The notes under the pieces: generated by a model
The model's input: only the letters and a program-made list of their open reading frames with translations
Told to the model about the DNA's origin: nothing
The model's database searches: none
Shown here: piece after piece, positions 25,920 to 33,030 of the stretch
Position numbering within the stretch: position 1 is the stretch's first letter
How the letters are laid out: every line of letters begins with the position of its first letter
Translations under genes and position numbers: made by a program
From: Rubritalea squalenifaciens DSM 18772
GTDB taxonomy: Bacteria > Verrucomicrobiota > Verrucomicrobiia > Verrucomicrobiales > Akkermansiaceae
Length of the DNA: 64,000 bases
Assembly: GCF_900141815.1 (NCBI RefSeq)
Contig: NZ_FQYR01000002.1
Location: forward strand, 349,091 to 413,090
Direction of reading: 5' to 3'

Positions 25920-26606
25920 TTAGACGGTCGGGCAGAGGCTTTGGACGATGGAGGTGAGGGCGGGGCTGAGTAGCTGTGCGCGGAGATCGATGGGGGCGAG
26001 TTGGCCGTCTTCCATGGCGATGATGTTTCCCTGGTGGGTGTCTGAGACTACGATTTCCCTGCTGGGGTCGTAGTAGGCTATGTTGCCGTCGACCTTGAAG
26101 GGGAGCCAACCGGAGCTCTGGAAGAACTCGTGGATTTGTTCCTGGCTGGCTACTGCGCCCTCGATGGCGGGTTGGGTAATGAGGAGGCGCATGCCGCGAG
26201 GGGTGTCCAGCACTCCGAGAAATTCCACGGAGTCCCCGAAGAGTTCGTTGTGAAGGTGCCAGCGTTCCAGGTAGTCAATGGGTGAGCACTGGGGCTCCTC
26301 GTCCTGACGGTGGACGACTTTCATGCCAAAGTGGTTTGGCCAAGTGGCCTTGAGAAAGCTTGCCTGCTCTTCGCAGTACCAGACCTGGTGTTCATTACCC
26401 TCCGCAGTGGGCTGGGTGTCTAGGGTGTCTGGTGCTTGGGTGAGGAAGTGCTGGTGCCTGCCTGCGTAGGCTCGAAAGATCCCGACTTCCTCGGTGTAAT
26501 AGGTTGTGCCGCCATAAAGGCGCGCACTTGCTTCACAGCTTTCACTGAGCTGCGCAACAAGTGGCGGGAGCGGGACTCCCTCAGTTTTTTGGCGTCGATC
26601 ACGCAT
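25920..26606 (-). CDS. Kinase-like protein of the PolyVal type
   Basis: 228 residues, no signal peptide. The C-terminal half has the layout of a small protein-kinase-like domain: a strand motif with VSDTHQGNIIAMEDGQLAPI at about 187-206, carrying catalytic-loop D189 and N194 and, after it, the metal-binding Asp in PIDLRA (about 207). A lysine in SFLKATWP (about 86) could be the ATP-binding lysine. This matches the kinase fold found in phage polyvalent proteins (Kinase-PolyVal), described from phages and mobile elements. Here it is stand-alone, next to a phage-derived module. A toxin or signalling role is possible; substrate unknown. Confidence 0.65.
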   Translation of the reverse strand: MRDRRQKTEGVPLPPLVAQLSESCEASARLYGGTTYYTEEVGIFRAYAGRHQHFLTQAPDTLDTQPTAEGNEHQVWYCEEQASFLKATWPNHFGMKVVHRQDEEPQCSPIDYLERWHLHNELFGDSVEFLGVLDTPRGMRLLITQPAIEGAVASQEQIHEFFQSSGWLPFKVDGNIAYYDPSREIVVSDTHQGNIIAMEDGQLAPIDLRAQLLSPALTSIVQSLCPTV

Positions 26607-26833
26607 TTAAGCTACAATCTGTTGTGGATTTGAAAAGTAGATTTTTCGAGCCCAAGTGGCAAGCCGGGCTTCGCTCCATCAAGCCACGATTCGTCAAATT
26701 CGTGCAATTCGTGGTGGAAAAAAGTTTCATCAAGCAGGCCTTTATCCTTTCTCCTATATCCTTCTGACTCCCCGCAGGGGCTTCATCTAGCCGGCCCATT
26801 AACCAATAACCATTAACGATTAACAAATCATCA
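26607..26833. repeat. Short repeat stretch
   Basis: Reversed CACGAAT array 26691-26720, GGATAGA heptads 26745-26775 and ATTAACC heptads 26796-26830. No gene. Confidence 0.6.
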
Positions 26834-27742
26834 TCAACAAATGTCCACGAAGAGGGCCTGGATGATGGAGTCGTCGAGGGGTTGGTACTCGGGGTACTTG
26901 GGGTTGGTGCTGTGGAGGTACCATTGGCCGGACTTGCTGATCAGGCGCTTGAGCACCATGCCGCCGCCCTCGCAGACGGCGTAGATCTTGCCCTCGGTTT
27001 CCTCGCCGGGGTGGACGCGTTTCATGACGATGAGGGAGGAGTCCGGGATTCCGGGTTCCATGCTGTCTCCGCAGACCTGCACGGCGAAGTGGTCGTCCGG
27101 GTAGCTGCGGTCCACGCGGATGAACTGCTTGGGTTCGTCCTCCCAGCGGAAGGGTTCGGTATAGAGGGCGGAGCCGGCGGAGAGGGAGCCGATGCAGGGC
27201 AGCAGGTGATGGCCGCTGGCGGGGGGGCTGGCCGTGGTGGTGGCGGAGGCGCGGCGGGTTTCCTGGCGCTTGGCCTCGCTGAGCTTTTCCAGGATGCTGG
27301 CGATGTAGACCACGCCGATGCGGCCCACCTTGCCGGGTTTGCCCGGGTCCTCGTGGGCGGCGCGCACCATTTCCTGGCCGAAGGCGATGAGGTCCTCGGT
27401 GGGGATGTAGGGCAGGGTGTAGGAGGAATGGTGGTCCTCCGTGTAGCGGGCCAGGTGGTCCAGCGCCATGGCCAGGTGCTCGTTCTCCTCCATGGCCTTG
27501 CCCAGCTGCAGGGCGAGCGGGGATACTGGTTCCCCGGAAGAGGTAACTTTTGTCAGGGTGATGCCCAGATACTCGCAGATTTTATCCACATTTTCCTCGC
27601 TCAGGGTCTTCAGGGTGCCGTTGAAAAGGCGCGTGGCCCAGTTCTTCTGGAAGCCCAGGTGGGCCGCTAGATCGGACTGGTTGATCCCCTTGTTCCTTAT
27701 GCCAGAAAGGATGGAGGCGCGTACTGAGTTCGTGATTTTCAT
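26834..27742 (-). CDS. Phage-type repressor: HTH plus S24/LexA-like autoprotease
   Basis: 302 residues. An N-terminal helix-turn-helix of the XRE/CI type is at about 8-62 (NQSDLAAHLGFQKNWATRLF). A long Ala/Pro/Ser linker follows. The C-terminal S24 (LexA/CI) domain has the SAG cleavage-site region near 188-190, the catalytic serine in GDSMEPG (S227) and the catalytic lysine in MVLKRL (K265). Such repressors cleave themselves when RecA filaments form on damaged DNA, releasing a prophage or SOS-type promoter. It is divergent from 27832-28029, and two GTTAC-N7-GTAAC sites lie in the shared intergenic region. It is the regulator of the phage-derived module. Confidence 0.9.
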   Translation of the reverse strand: MKITNSVRASILSGIRNKGINQSDLAAHLGFQKNWATRLFNGTLKTLSEENVDKICEYLGITLTKVTSSGEPVSPLALQLGKAMEENEHLAMALDHLARYTEDHHSSYTLPYIPTEDLIAFGQEMVRAAHEDPGKPGKVGRIGVVYIASILEKLSEAKRQETRRASATTTASPPASGHHLLPCIGSLSAGSALYTEPFRWEDEPKQFIRVDRSYPDDHFAVQVCGDSMEPGIPDSSLIVMKRVHPGEETEGKIYAVCEGGGMVLKRLISKSGQWYLHSTNPKYPEYQPLDDSIIQALFVDIC

Positions 27743-27765
27743 GCCGGGGGGAGTGTAGCCTAAAG

Positions 27766-27788
27766 AAAGTTACCTGAGAAGTAACTTT
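27766..27788. promoter_or_regulatory. Putative repressor operator O1
   Basis: An 8-bp perfect inverted repeat AAAGTTAC-N7-GTAACTTT (spacer CTGAGAA) in the divergent promoter between the repressor and the small early genes. Confidence 0.65.
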
Positions 27789-27802
27789 TTACTTGTCGCC
27801 GG

Positions 27803-27819
27803 GTTACATGTTAGGTAAC
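27803..27819. promoter_or_regulatory. Putative repressor operator O2
   Basis: GTTAC-N7-GTAAC (spacer ATGTTAG), the same half-sites and spacing as O1, 34 bp centre to centre. It lies just before the start of the rightward gene and may overlap its promoter. Confidence 0.65.
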
Positions 27820-27831
27820 TATATACCTGTG

Positions 27832-28029
27832 ATGAGTGGAAAGTCAGTACTGGAAGTTCCGGAGGAACAGAAAATACGGATACGGAGTTTGGCGGATGGT
27901 GCAAACACGACAATCAAGGATGCCACCAAGGTGATCCTGGGGTGGGCGCTGGATCAGTTCGAGGGTGAGCAGGTGCGCCTGCAGGGTGTGTGTGTGGCTG
28001 AGCCAGTGGTGAAGGGAGGTTTGTCGTGA
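27832..28029 (+). CDS. Small regulatory protein, Cro-position
   Basis: 65 residues from the ATG at 27832 (a longer frame starts at 27793 within the operator region). The region VPEEQKIRIRSLADGANTTI looks like a short DNA-binding strand-helix pair, possibly a ribbon-helix-helix or small HTH, as expected for a Cro- or Arc-like protein. Its position, first rightward gene facing the CI-like repressor with two operators between them, supports a lytic-switch or early-regulator role. The stop overlaps the next start (TGA/GTG at 28026-28029). Confidence 0.6.
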   Translation: MSGKSVLEVPEEQKIRIRSLADGANTTIKDATKVILGWALDQFEGEQVRLQGVCVAEPVVKGGLS

Positions 28030-28286
28030 GTGGCTGCCGTGAACTGGAGCGCTTGCGCCAGGCGGTGGACACTGCGCCGGCGCCCCGCGGCTGGACCAAG
28101 TACCGGGCGGAGTTCTTCCGCCTGGTCAATGGGCTGGGCTATGGGGTGAAGGAGGCGGCGGATTTCGTCTCAGACGTGCTCGGGCACGGTGCGGACGAGA
28201 GACGCCGCTTCTACCTGGCGGCGCGCTGCTGGAGGAATCCGGAGCAGGAGAAAAGCAGAACAGTGGAAATGGAGAAGCAAGGATGA
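28026..28286 (+). CDS. Small phage-module protein
   Basis: 86 residues beginning with GTG at 28026, preceded by a strong Shine-Dalgarno AAGGGAGGT (28012-28020). The sequence is helical and basic, with a KYRAEFFRLVNGLGYGVKEA stretch and a C-terminal EKQG tail. No recognised family. It overlaps the previous and following genes by 4 nt each, so it is part of a tightly coupled early operon. Confidence 0.65.
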   Translation: MSGCRELERLRQAVDTAPAPRGWTKYRAEFFRLVNGLGYGVKEAADFVSDVLGHGADERRRFYLAARCWRNPEQEKSRTVEMEKQG

Positions 28287-28573
28287 GAGGCAGGACGATA
28301 CCGGATATTTACGATGCCATGGTGGCGATGGAGCAGGTGGGGCTGAGGCCGCAGTGCATGGCCATCCGCTGCCAGTGCGAGGGCTGTGGGGAGGAAATCC
28401 AGATCGATACCGGCGAGGCGCTCGCGGTGGATGCCTACATGGCGGACTGCTGCGGGGTCTACGGCTGGTGTGATGAGGAATACCTCTGTCCCGAGCATGC
28501 GCGCAGGCAGCGCGCGGCCCTGGCGGCGGATGAGGCCATGCTGGCCTGCAGTGGCAGGGAGGACGCGGCATGA
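28283..28573 (+). CDS. Small cysteine-rich zinc-binding protein
   Basis: 96 residues. The cysteines are arranged in pairs along the chain: CxCxGC near residues 30-35 (CQCEGC), CC near 56-57 and C near 69 with His at 72 (CPEHARR), a likely zinc-binding fold. Small zinc proteins are common in phage early regions. No named family assigned. It overlaps its neighbours by 4 nt (ATGA junctions) on both sides. Confidence 0.6.
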   Translation: MRGRTIPDIYDAMVAMEQVGLRPQCMAIRCQCEGCGEEIQIDTGEALAVDAYMADCCGVYGWCDEEYLCPEHARRQRAALAADEAMLACSGREDAA

Positions 28574-28755
28574 GGCGCAGTACGGAGGAGCGCGAGCGGC
28601 TGGGCCTGGCGCCGGCACCGCAGCGCAATGAGCACCGCGGGTCTGAGCTGCAGCTGGGCCCCAGGCCCGTGCGCTCAGGCAGGCTGCTGAGCTGGGTGGC
28701 CTACGGGGGCACGGCAGCGGCCATGGCGGGGGTCCTGCGCTACCTGCTGGGCTAG
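28570..28755 (+). CDS. Small basic protein with a C-terminal membrane segment
   Basis: 61 residues; the first half is strongly basic and glutamate-rich, and the second (LLSWVAYGGTAAAMAGVLRY) is hydrophobic, likely a single membrane helix. It overlaps the previous gene by 4 nt. No recognised family; possibly a small membrane-associated phage protein. Confidence 0.55.
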   Translation: MRRSTEERERLGLAPAPQRNEHRGSELQLGPRPVRSGRLLSWVAYGGTAAAMAGVLRYLLG

Positions 28756-28770
28756 CGCGGGCATAGCAAA

Positions 28771-28875
28771 GCCCCGGACCTTCTTCCCCGCTTAGAGAGA
28801 GAATCGTGTGTGTGTGACCAGTGTGTGTGTCGGCAGATCGGTTTCTCTAACAGGAAGGGCGGAGAGGTCCGGGGA
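28771..28875. other. Nested inverted repeat with GT-rich loop
   Basis: CCCCGGACCT (28772-28781) and its perfect inverse AGGTCCGGGG (28865-28874) enclose TTAGAGA (28792-28798) and its inverse TCTCTAA (28844-28850). The loop is alternating GT (TGTGTGTGTG and GTGTGTGTGT). It could be a structured RNA, a hairpin replication site or an attenuator. It lies between 28570-28755 and 29017-29292. Confidence 0.5.
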
Positions 28876-29016
28876 ATAACCCCCGAATAAAACCGAGAGG
28901 AGAGGGCTGGCCGTGTGTGTGCCGGCGTGTGGGCGCTGATGCGCGAGAGGAAGCATTTCCAGCTACCAGGAAACATTTTCAAACGATCTAACAGAATTAG
29001 TAAATAGAAAAAACCA

Positions 29017-29292
29017 ATGATGATCAACCAAGGATGGATGAGTGAGAGAGAGGAGCCGCTGGATGTGGCTGAGGCTTGTGTGGCGAGTGTGAACTATCGC
29101 GTACGGCGCGGGGGATCGGTGCAGCGCATGGAGTTCCGCGCGCGTTCCACTCCGCTGGCCCTGCACAAGGCACGCCAGGCCATGGAGCGCCGCCAGGTGC
29201 ATTCCTATGAGGTGGAGAATGTGAAGCGCCACGTGCGCCGCGCTTGCACCCAGCAGGACTCCGACGAGGAAGTGATGAAGGTGCTTATCTAA
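29017..29292 (+). CDS. Small phage-module protein
   Basis: 91 residues. It contains a basic patch (NYRVRRGGSVQRMEFRAR) and a helical C-terminus with KRHVRRACTQQDSD. No Shine-Dalgarno is obvious before 29017, and internal Met codons at 29020 and 29038 are possible starts. No recognised family; the basic nature suggests nucleic-acid binding. Confidence 0.55.
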   Translation: MMINQGWMSEREEPLDVAEACVASVNYRVRRGGSVQRMEFRARSTPLALHKARQAMERRQVHSYEVENVKRHVRRACTQQDSDEEVMKVLI

Positions 29293-29572
29293 CAGTATTA
29301 TTCAAAGGTAAGTAAGTGAGTCGGTAACTAGGTGAGTAAGTAAGTAAGAAAGTAAGAAAAATTTTTCATAACGCGGAAGCTTGGTCCGCAGGAGTCGCTA
29401 CCGCGGGGTGGTGGGGACCCCGGGTGGCGAGCAGCGATGCCGAGGTGGGTACTTGAGGGGAGTAGGGGCATCGCAGGTGGGGAGCGCATACCAGATCACG
29501 CTCATTTCTAACAAACTTATGTAGAAGAGAAAATGGCTTCCGCAGAACCAAAGCAAACATTCAAGCAGAGCA
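29293..29572. repeat. GTAA-type tetranucleotide array and unique GC-rich DNA
   Basis: 29307-29356 is a degenerate array of GTAA/GTGA words (AAGTAAGTGAG, GTGAGTAAGTAAGTAAG). 29380-29475 is GC-rich with a CCCCGGGTGG core. No gene. Confidence 0.6.
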
Positions 29573-30004
29573 ATGATGAAGTACGTGTGTGTCAGTACTG
29601 CCGAGGAGAGTCCCGTGTGTCCCAGTGACGCGCGGGGCTTGTCTCCCCACGGGCAGGTAAAGAATCAGGAGAAGGGGGTGAAGGCCCCAGTGGATGCGCG
29701 GGTGCAACGGGAGCTGCTGCTGGCGCTGTGTGTGGCCAGCCGCTTCACCGGCCTGCCGGATGCCCGCACCCTGCTGGAGGGCGCGCGGGAGAACCTGGAC
29801 TACCGCGTGCGCAAGGCCCTCTGGGTAAGCTGCTGGCTGCTAGACCGGCGTGGCTGCCCGCACGCCATCATCCGCCGCGCCCTCAAGCTGGACAGCGACC
29901 AGGCCGTAGCCACCTGCGCCGCCACCGCCGAAAAAATGTGCGAGTTCCGCGCGCTAGAGCGCGCGCTCGATTCCCTCGCGGAAGCGAGGGAGGAAAAAGG
30001 ATAG
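29573..30004 (+). CDS. Phage-module protein, possible DNA-binding
   Basis: 143 residues. The second half has helices with LPDARTLLEGARENLDYRV and a recognition-like segment CPHAIIRRALKLDSDQAV, similar in style to the helix-turn-helix of DnaA domain IV or of small phage regulators, but not diagnostic. The cysteine-rich C-terminus (CAATAEKMCEF) may be a helix. It is between the early operon and the DUF1376/DnaC pair. Confidence 0.55.
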   Translation: MMKYVCVSTAEESPVCPSDARGLSPHGQVKNQEKGVKAPVDARVQRELLLALCVASRFTGLPDARTLLEGARENLDYRVRKALWVSCWLLDRRGCPHAIIRRALKLDSDQAVATCAATAEKMCEFRALERALDSLAEAREEKG

Positions 30005-30672
30005 AGGAAAAAGGAGAAAGCCCTGCTTGATGGAACCCGGCACGATGAAGCGAAGCCCTGTGGGCTGTCATGGGTCAATGGTCAGGAGTCATTGGGCTTG
30101 AGTTTCCGCTTAGATCATTCGGTACCGTAGCCAGTAGCGAGTAGGAAGTAGCCACTCCGGATAAACCGGAGATCAGCCACACATGCAGACTGGATAGATA
30201 AAGCATGGATGAAATTTTCCTCGGGGAAATTTCCGCTACTTGCTACTCCCTACCTGCTACGGATCCTACCCACCATTGCCCCCTGACAAACCCGAAGGGG
30301 CGAACCCCAACGGGGTTCCGGATGTTAGCCCGGCGGTTGCGATCCGCAGGATCGCTACCCCGGGAACATCCATCAGTAATCACTAATCAGTCATGCCCCG
30401 CAGGGGCCTACCCCAACGCGGGTCGCGCAGGTTTCATCGTGCAAGGCTCATCAAGAAGCTCCCTATGACTCCTGACCAATGACAAGCGCCCAGCAGCGCT
30501 TCACCCCGGAGGGGTGGAAGAACAGGTTCCATCAAGCCGGCCCATTAACAAATAACCATTAACCAACAACGCACGCTCAGGTGGAGGAAGGTTACGCAAC
30601 TACCCAGCCTTTATCCTTTTTCCTTTATCCTGATCACTTCCCCAACCGGGGAATCTAACCATTAACAAAACA
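30005..30672. repeat. Repeat mosaic inside the phage-derived module
   Basis: Reversed TGAC word with hairpin 30055-30100, type I element 30125-30262, inverted module G 30300-30425 with TACTGAT heptads, TGAC heptads 30462-30482, partial module H 30505-30530, ATTAACC heptads 30543-30575, GGATAGA heptads 30608-30640. These host-type repeats interrupt the phage genes. No gene. Confidence 0.7.
30125..30262 (-). repeat. Type I inverted-repeat element, copy 6
   Basis: Inverted copy; nearly identical over more than 200 bp (including flanking sequence) to copy 7 at 51042-51179. Confidence 0.8.
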
Positions 30673-31563
30673 ATGCCTAAGAAGAAATCACCCGCATTCC
30701 AGTTTTACCCGAAGGACTACCTCTGCTCAGACAGCGTCATGCAAATGAGCATGCAGGCCCAGGGCGCGTACATGCGCATGCTCTGCAAGTGCTGGCTCAG
30801 CGGCACCCTCCCGGCGGATGCCAAGAAGATCGCCGTCCTGATCGGCTTCCCCACCATGACCCGCGCAGTGAGAGAGGCCATGCAGCTCTTCACCGTGGAC
30901 CCGGATGACCCGGAAAGACTGCGTCACGATCGCCTGGATGAGGAGCGCGAGAAGCAAAAGAAGAACTCGCGAGCGCGTGCCGTCGCCGCGAAACTGCGCT
31001 GGGTAGAAAATAATGACTCCGAGCAAGTCGAGACAAAGTCTGAAACACTTTCTGAGGAAAACCCCTCTACTACGGGGGATACAGAGGATCAGGGGGATGC
31101 AATTGCATCCGTTTTGCATCCGCAAATCGATGCAAACGCGGAGCAAATGGTATGCACTACTACTACATCTTCATCTCCAACTACGGTAGTAGTTGAGAGA
31201 GAGAAGAAAAAAAGGCGACGGCGTGCGCCGAAGGAATCCGATTGCGAGGTCTATGCACGCAGTCGTGCCCCGGACGAGTGGAAGGAATTTGCAGGCAGCG
31301 TAGGCAGGGAGTTCTACGGCGTCTACGCCGGGCAGGATTGGTACAAGCAGACAGGAGAGGATCTCCTCTCTAACAAAAAATGGAAATACGTGCTCCAGGT
31401 CAGGCTGGAGGCAGAACTCAGAAAGGAAAACGAACGTGGCAAACGCTATACGCAAAGAAAAAAACATGCAGCAGGTGATCGAAAAACTGGAGGCAGCGGC
31501 AGCACAGACAAGCAGCCGCAGAGGGACAAGGCAGGGGCAGGCATCAGCGTCCGCTCGCTATAG
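30673..31563 (+). CDS. DUF1376 phage replication-associated protein
   Basis: 296 residues. The N-terminus matches the DUF1376 pattern seen in phage and prophage replication genes: PAFQFYPKDYL, then MSMQAQGAYMRMLCKCW and SGTLPADAKKIAVLIG (about 7-70). The rest is a lysine/arginine-rich, low-complexity region with acidic stretches. The family is commonly placed next to a DnaC/DnaB-type helicase or loader, as here, and is thought to help initiate phage DNA replication. The next gene overlaps its 3' end by 128 nt in another frame. Confidence 0.85.
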   Translation: MPKKKSPAFQFYPKDYLCSDSVMQMSMQAQGAYMRMLCKCWLSGTLPADAKKIAVLIGFPTMTRAVREAMQLFTVDPDDPERLRHDRLDEEREKQKKNSRARAVAAKLRWVENNDSEQVETKSETLSEENPSTTGDTEDQGDAIASVLHPQIDANAEQMVCTTTTSSSPTTVVVEREKKKRRRRAPKESDCEVYARSRAPDEWKEFAGSVGREFYGVYAGQDWYKQTGEDLLSNKKWKYVLQVRLEAELRKENERGKRYTQRKKHAAGDRKTGGSGSTDKQPQRDKAGAGISVRSL

Positions 31564-32128
31564 GGGGCCGGAGAGCTGCCGGCATGAGCTGGTGGAGCAT
31601 CGCTTCCCGCTGCGCCACATCGCCGCGCTCGAGCAGCAGGGCGGAGCCTCGCATGAGAAGATGCTCTCCCTCAGTGACCGCGTGGCCGCCGGGGATGCCC
31701 TCCTCATCCTCTGTGGAGACCGCGGCGGCGGCAAGACCCAGATGGCCACCTGGTGGGCACACCAGCGCCAGCGCGCCGGACATCCCTGCGGCTGGTACTA
31801 CAAGGCTCATGACCTGTTAGAACTGATCCGCCAGCAGTACGAGGGCGGCCAGACCGCCGTGGAGGCCCGCAAGACCCTGGAGCGCACCCGCCGCACCGGC
31901 TACCTCGTCATCGATGAATTCAGCGAACTCGCTGGCTCCGAATGGGAGCGCCGCACCCTCACCAATCTCGTCGACCACCGCTATGACGCCCTCAAAACCA
32001 CCGTCATCATCACCAACCACCCCCCGCAGGACATCCCCGCCGCCCTAGGCCGCTCCATTTGGTCCCGCGCCGAAGAAACCGGCGGCATCGTCAACTGCGA
32101 CTGGGGCAGCTACCGTGCCCGCCCGTAA
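31436..32128 (+). CDS. DnaC/IstB-like AAA+ helicase loader
   Basis: 230 residues. The GTG at 31436 has a Shine-Dalgarno AAAGGA 8 nt upstream; an ATG ten codons later is an alternative. The P-loop is GDRGGGKT at about 94-101 and the Walker B is YLVIDEF (about 157-163), as in DnaC/IstB ATPases; a sensor-type VIITNH follows. It would load a replicative helicase at an origin in phage replication. The gene lies partly inside the DUF1376 gene in a different frame. The stop codon is in the loop of a perfect hairpin (32118-32135). Confidence 0.87.
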   Translation: MANAIRKEKNMQQVIEKLEAAAAQTSSRRGTRQGQASASARYRGPESCRHELVEHRFPLRHIAALEQQGGASHEKMLSLSDRVAAGDALLILCGDRGGGKTQMATWWAHQRQRAGHPCGWYYKAHDLLELIRQQYEGGQTAVEARKTLERTRRTGYLVIDEFSELAGSEWERRTLTNLVDHRYDALKTTVIITNHPPQDIPAALGRSIWSRAEETGGIVNCDWGSYRARP

Positions 32129-32135
32129 GGCGGGC
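32118..32135 (+). terminator. Hairpin with the DnaC stop codon in its loop
   Basis: GCCCGCC (32118-32124) and GGCGGGC (32129-32135) flank a loop holding the stop TAA (32126-32128). No long T-tract follows. Confidence 0.5.
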
Positions 32136-32371
32136 ATGACTGATTACAAATTACTGATACCGTCTAAATGGAACCCCAATGACTCCTGACCATTGACCAA
32201 TGACAAGAGCCCAGAGGGCGCTTTCCTGGCCACAGATTACACAGATTGGGATGGATTACCGGCGAGATGAAACCCGGCCCCTGCGGGGAATGACTGATTA
32301 CTAATTACTGATGACTGATTCCGGCCCGATGAAGCATTTCCACCACGAATGACACGAATCTCACGAATAAG
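32129..32371. repeat. Short repeat stretch
   Basis: TACTGAT word 32140-32160, TGAC heptads 32178-32205, CACAGATTA word 32230-32255, TACTGAT heptads 32292-32322, CACGAAT array 32341-32370. No gene. Confidence 0.65.
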
Positions 32372-32539
32372 CTAATGGCTCCATCGATCTTTTATCCATA
32401 AGCCGATGATGATCAGGGCTACTTGCCATGTTTTACTAAGCACTGTAGAAAGAATCTTTATTAGAATTTCTCTACGGCGTTTTTTCTTATTCGTGATGCG
32501 CTCTAATGCGGAAATTAGTGAACTCTGTTGTCTGCTCAT
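32372..32539 (-). CDS. Small protein with a membrane helix, candidate
   Basis: 55 residues from the ATG at 32539 (a GTG seven codons earlier is an alternative). It is AT-rich, with a basic cluster (NKKKRRREILIK) and a C-terminal hydrophobic helix (TWQVALIIIGLWIK). No recognised family; it lies just downstream of the phage-derived module on the opposite strand. Confidence 0.4.
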   Translation of the reverse strand: MSRQQSSLISALERITNKKKRRREILIKILSTVLSKTWQVALIIIGLWIKDRWSH

Positions 32540-32560
32540 TATGTAATTTTGTGAAATCAC

Positions 32561-33030
32561 ATAATCATTGCTGAGCTTCCATGAATTGACGATTTAAACG
32601 AGTGGTCCCCATGATCGCAGAGCTATCTGGCAAATTTCTCGCACGAGCTACCTCCGTTCCTCCAGCCCATCCGGGATGGTACACGCGTTCCCGTGGTACG
32701 CTGCGCTTTACTCTGGGCTTGTTACTTCATCCCTTCGGGATGCTCACTAGAGAACCCCAACGGGGGTTCCGTACTTTAGCCCGCGGGTTGCGAGCCGCAG
32801 GATCGCTACCCCGGGAATAGGATTAAAAAAACAACACGACCCCAACGCGGGTCGCGTAGGTTTCATCTAGCAGGCTTAATAGGCTGACCAATGACAATCG
32901 CCCAGCGGCGCTTCATCCCGTAGGGATGATGGAACAAAGCCCGGCGGTAAGCTTGCCCTAGCAAGCGCCACCCCGGGTACCCCGACCAAAATAAAAAACC
33001 ACCCCGGAGGGGTGGTGGAAGGTATATCGC
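32561..33030. repeat. Repeat mosaic before the methyltransferase
   Basis: GCTTTACTCTGGGC-type words near 32704-32720, inverted module G 32750-32868, TGAC word 32884-32895, module H 32918-33016 with its terminator hairpin. No gene. Confidence 0.65.
32990..33016 (-). terminator. Intrinsic terminator of the methyltransferase operon (module H)
   Basis: Read on the minus strand, the perfect hairpin ACCACCCC-TCC-GGGGTGGT (33016-32998) is followed by TTTTTAT, a T-tract. It starts 15 nt past the stop codon of the methyltransferase. The hairpin belongs to repeat module H. Confidence 0.7.

Noticed and set aside
26882-27670. 262-codon plus-strand frame opposite the S24 repressor
   Set aside because: Antisense shadow with Gly/Ala/Val-rich composition.
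28801-28835. CRISPR-like GT repeats
   Set aside because: Only two short alternating tracts and no spacer-repeat periodicity.
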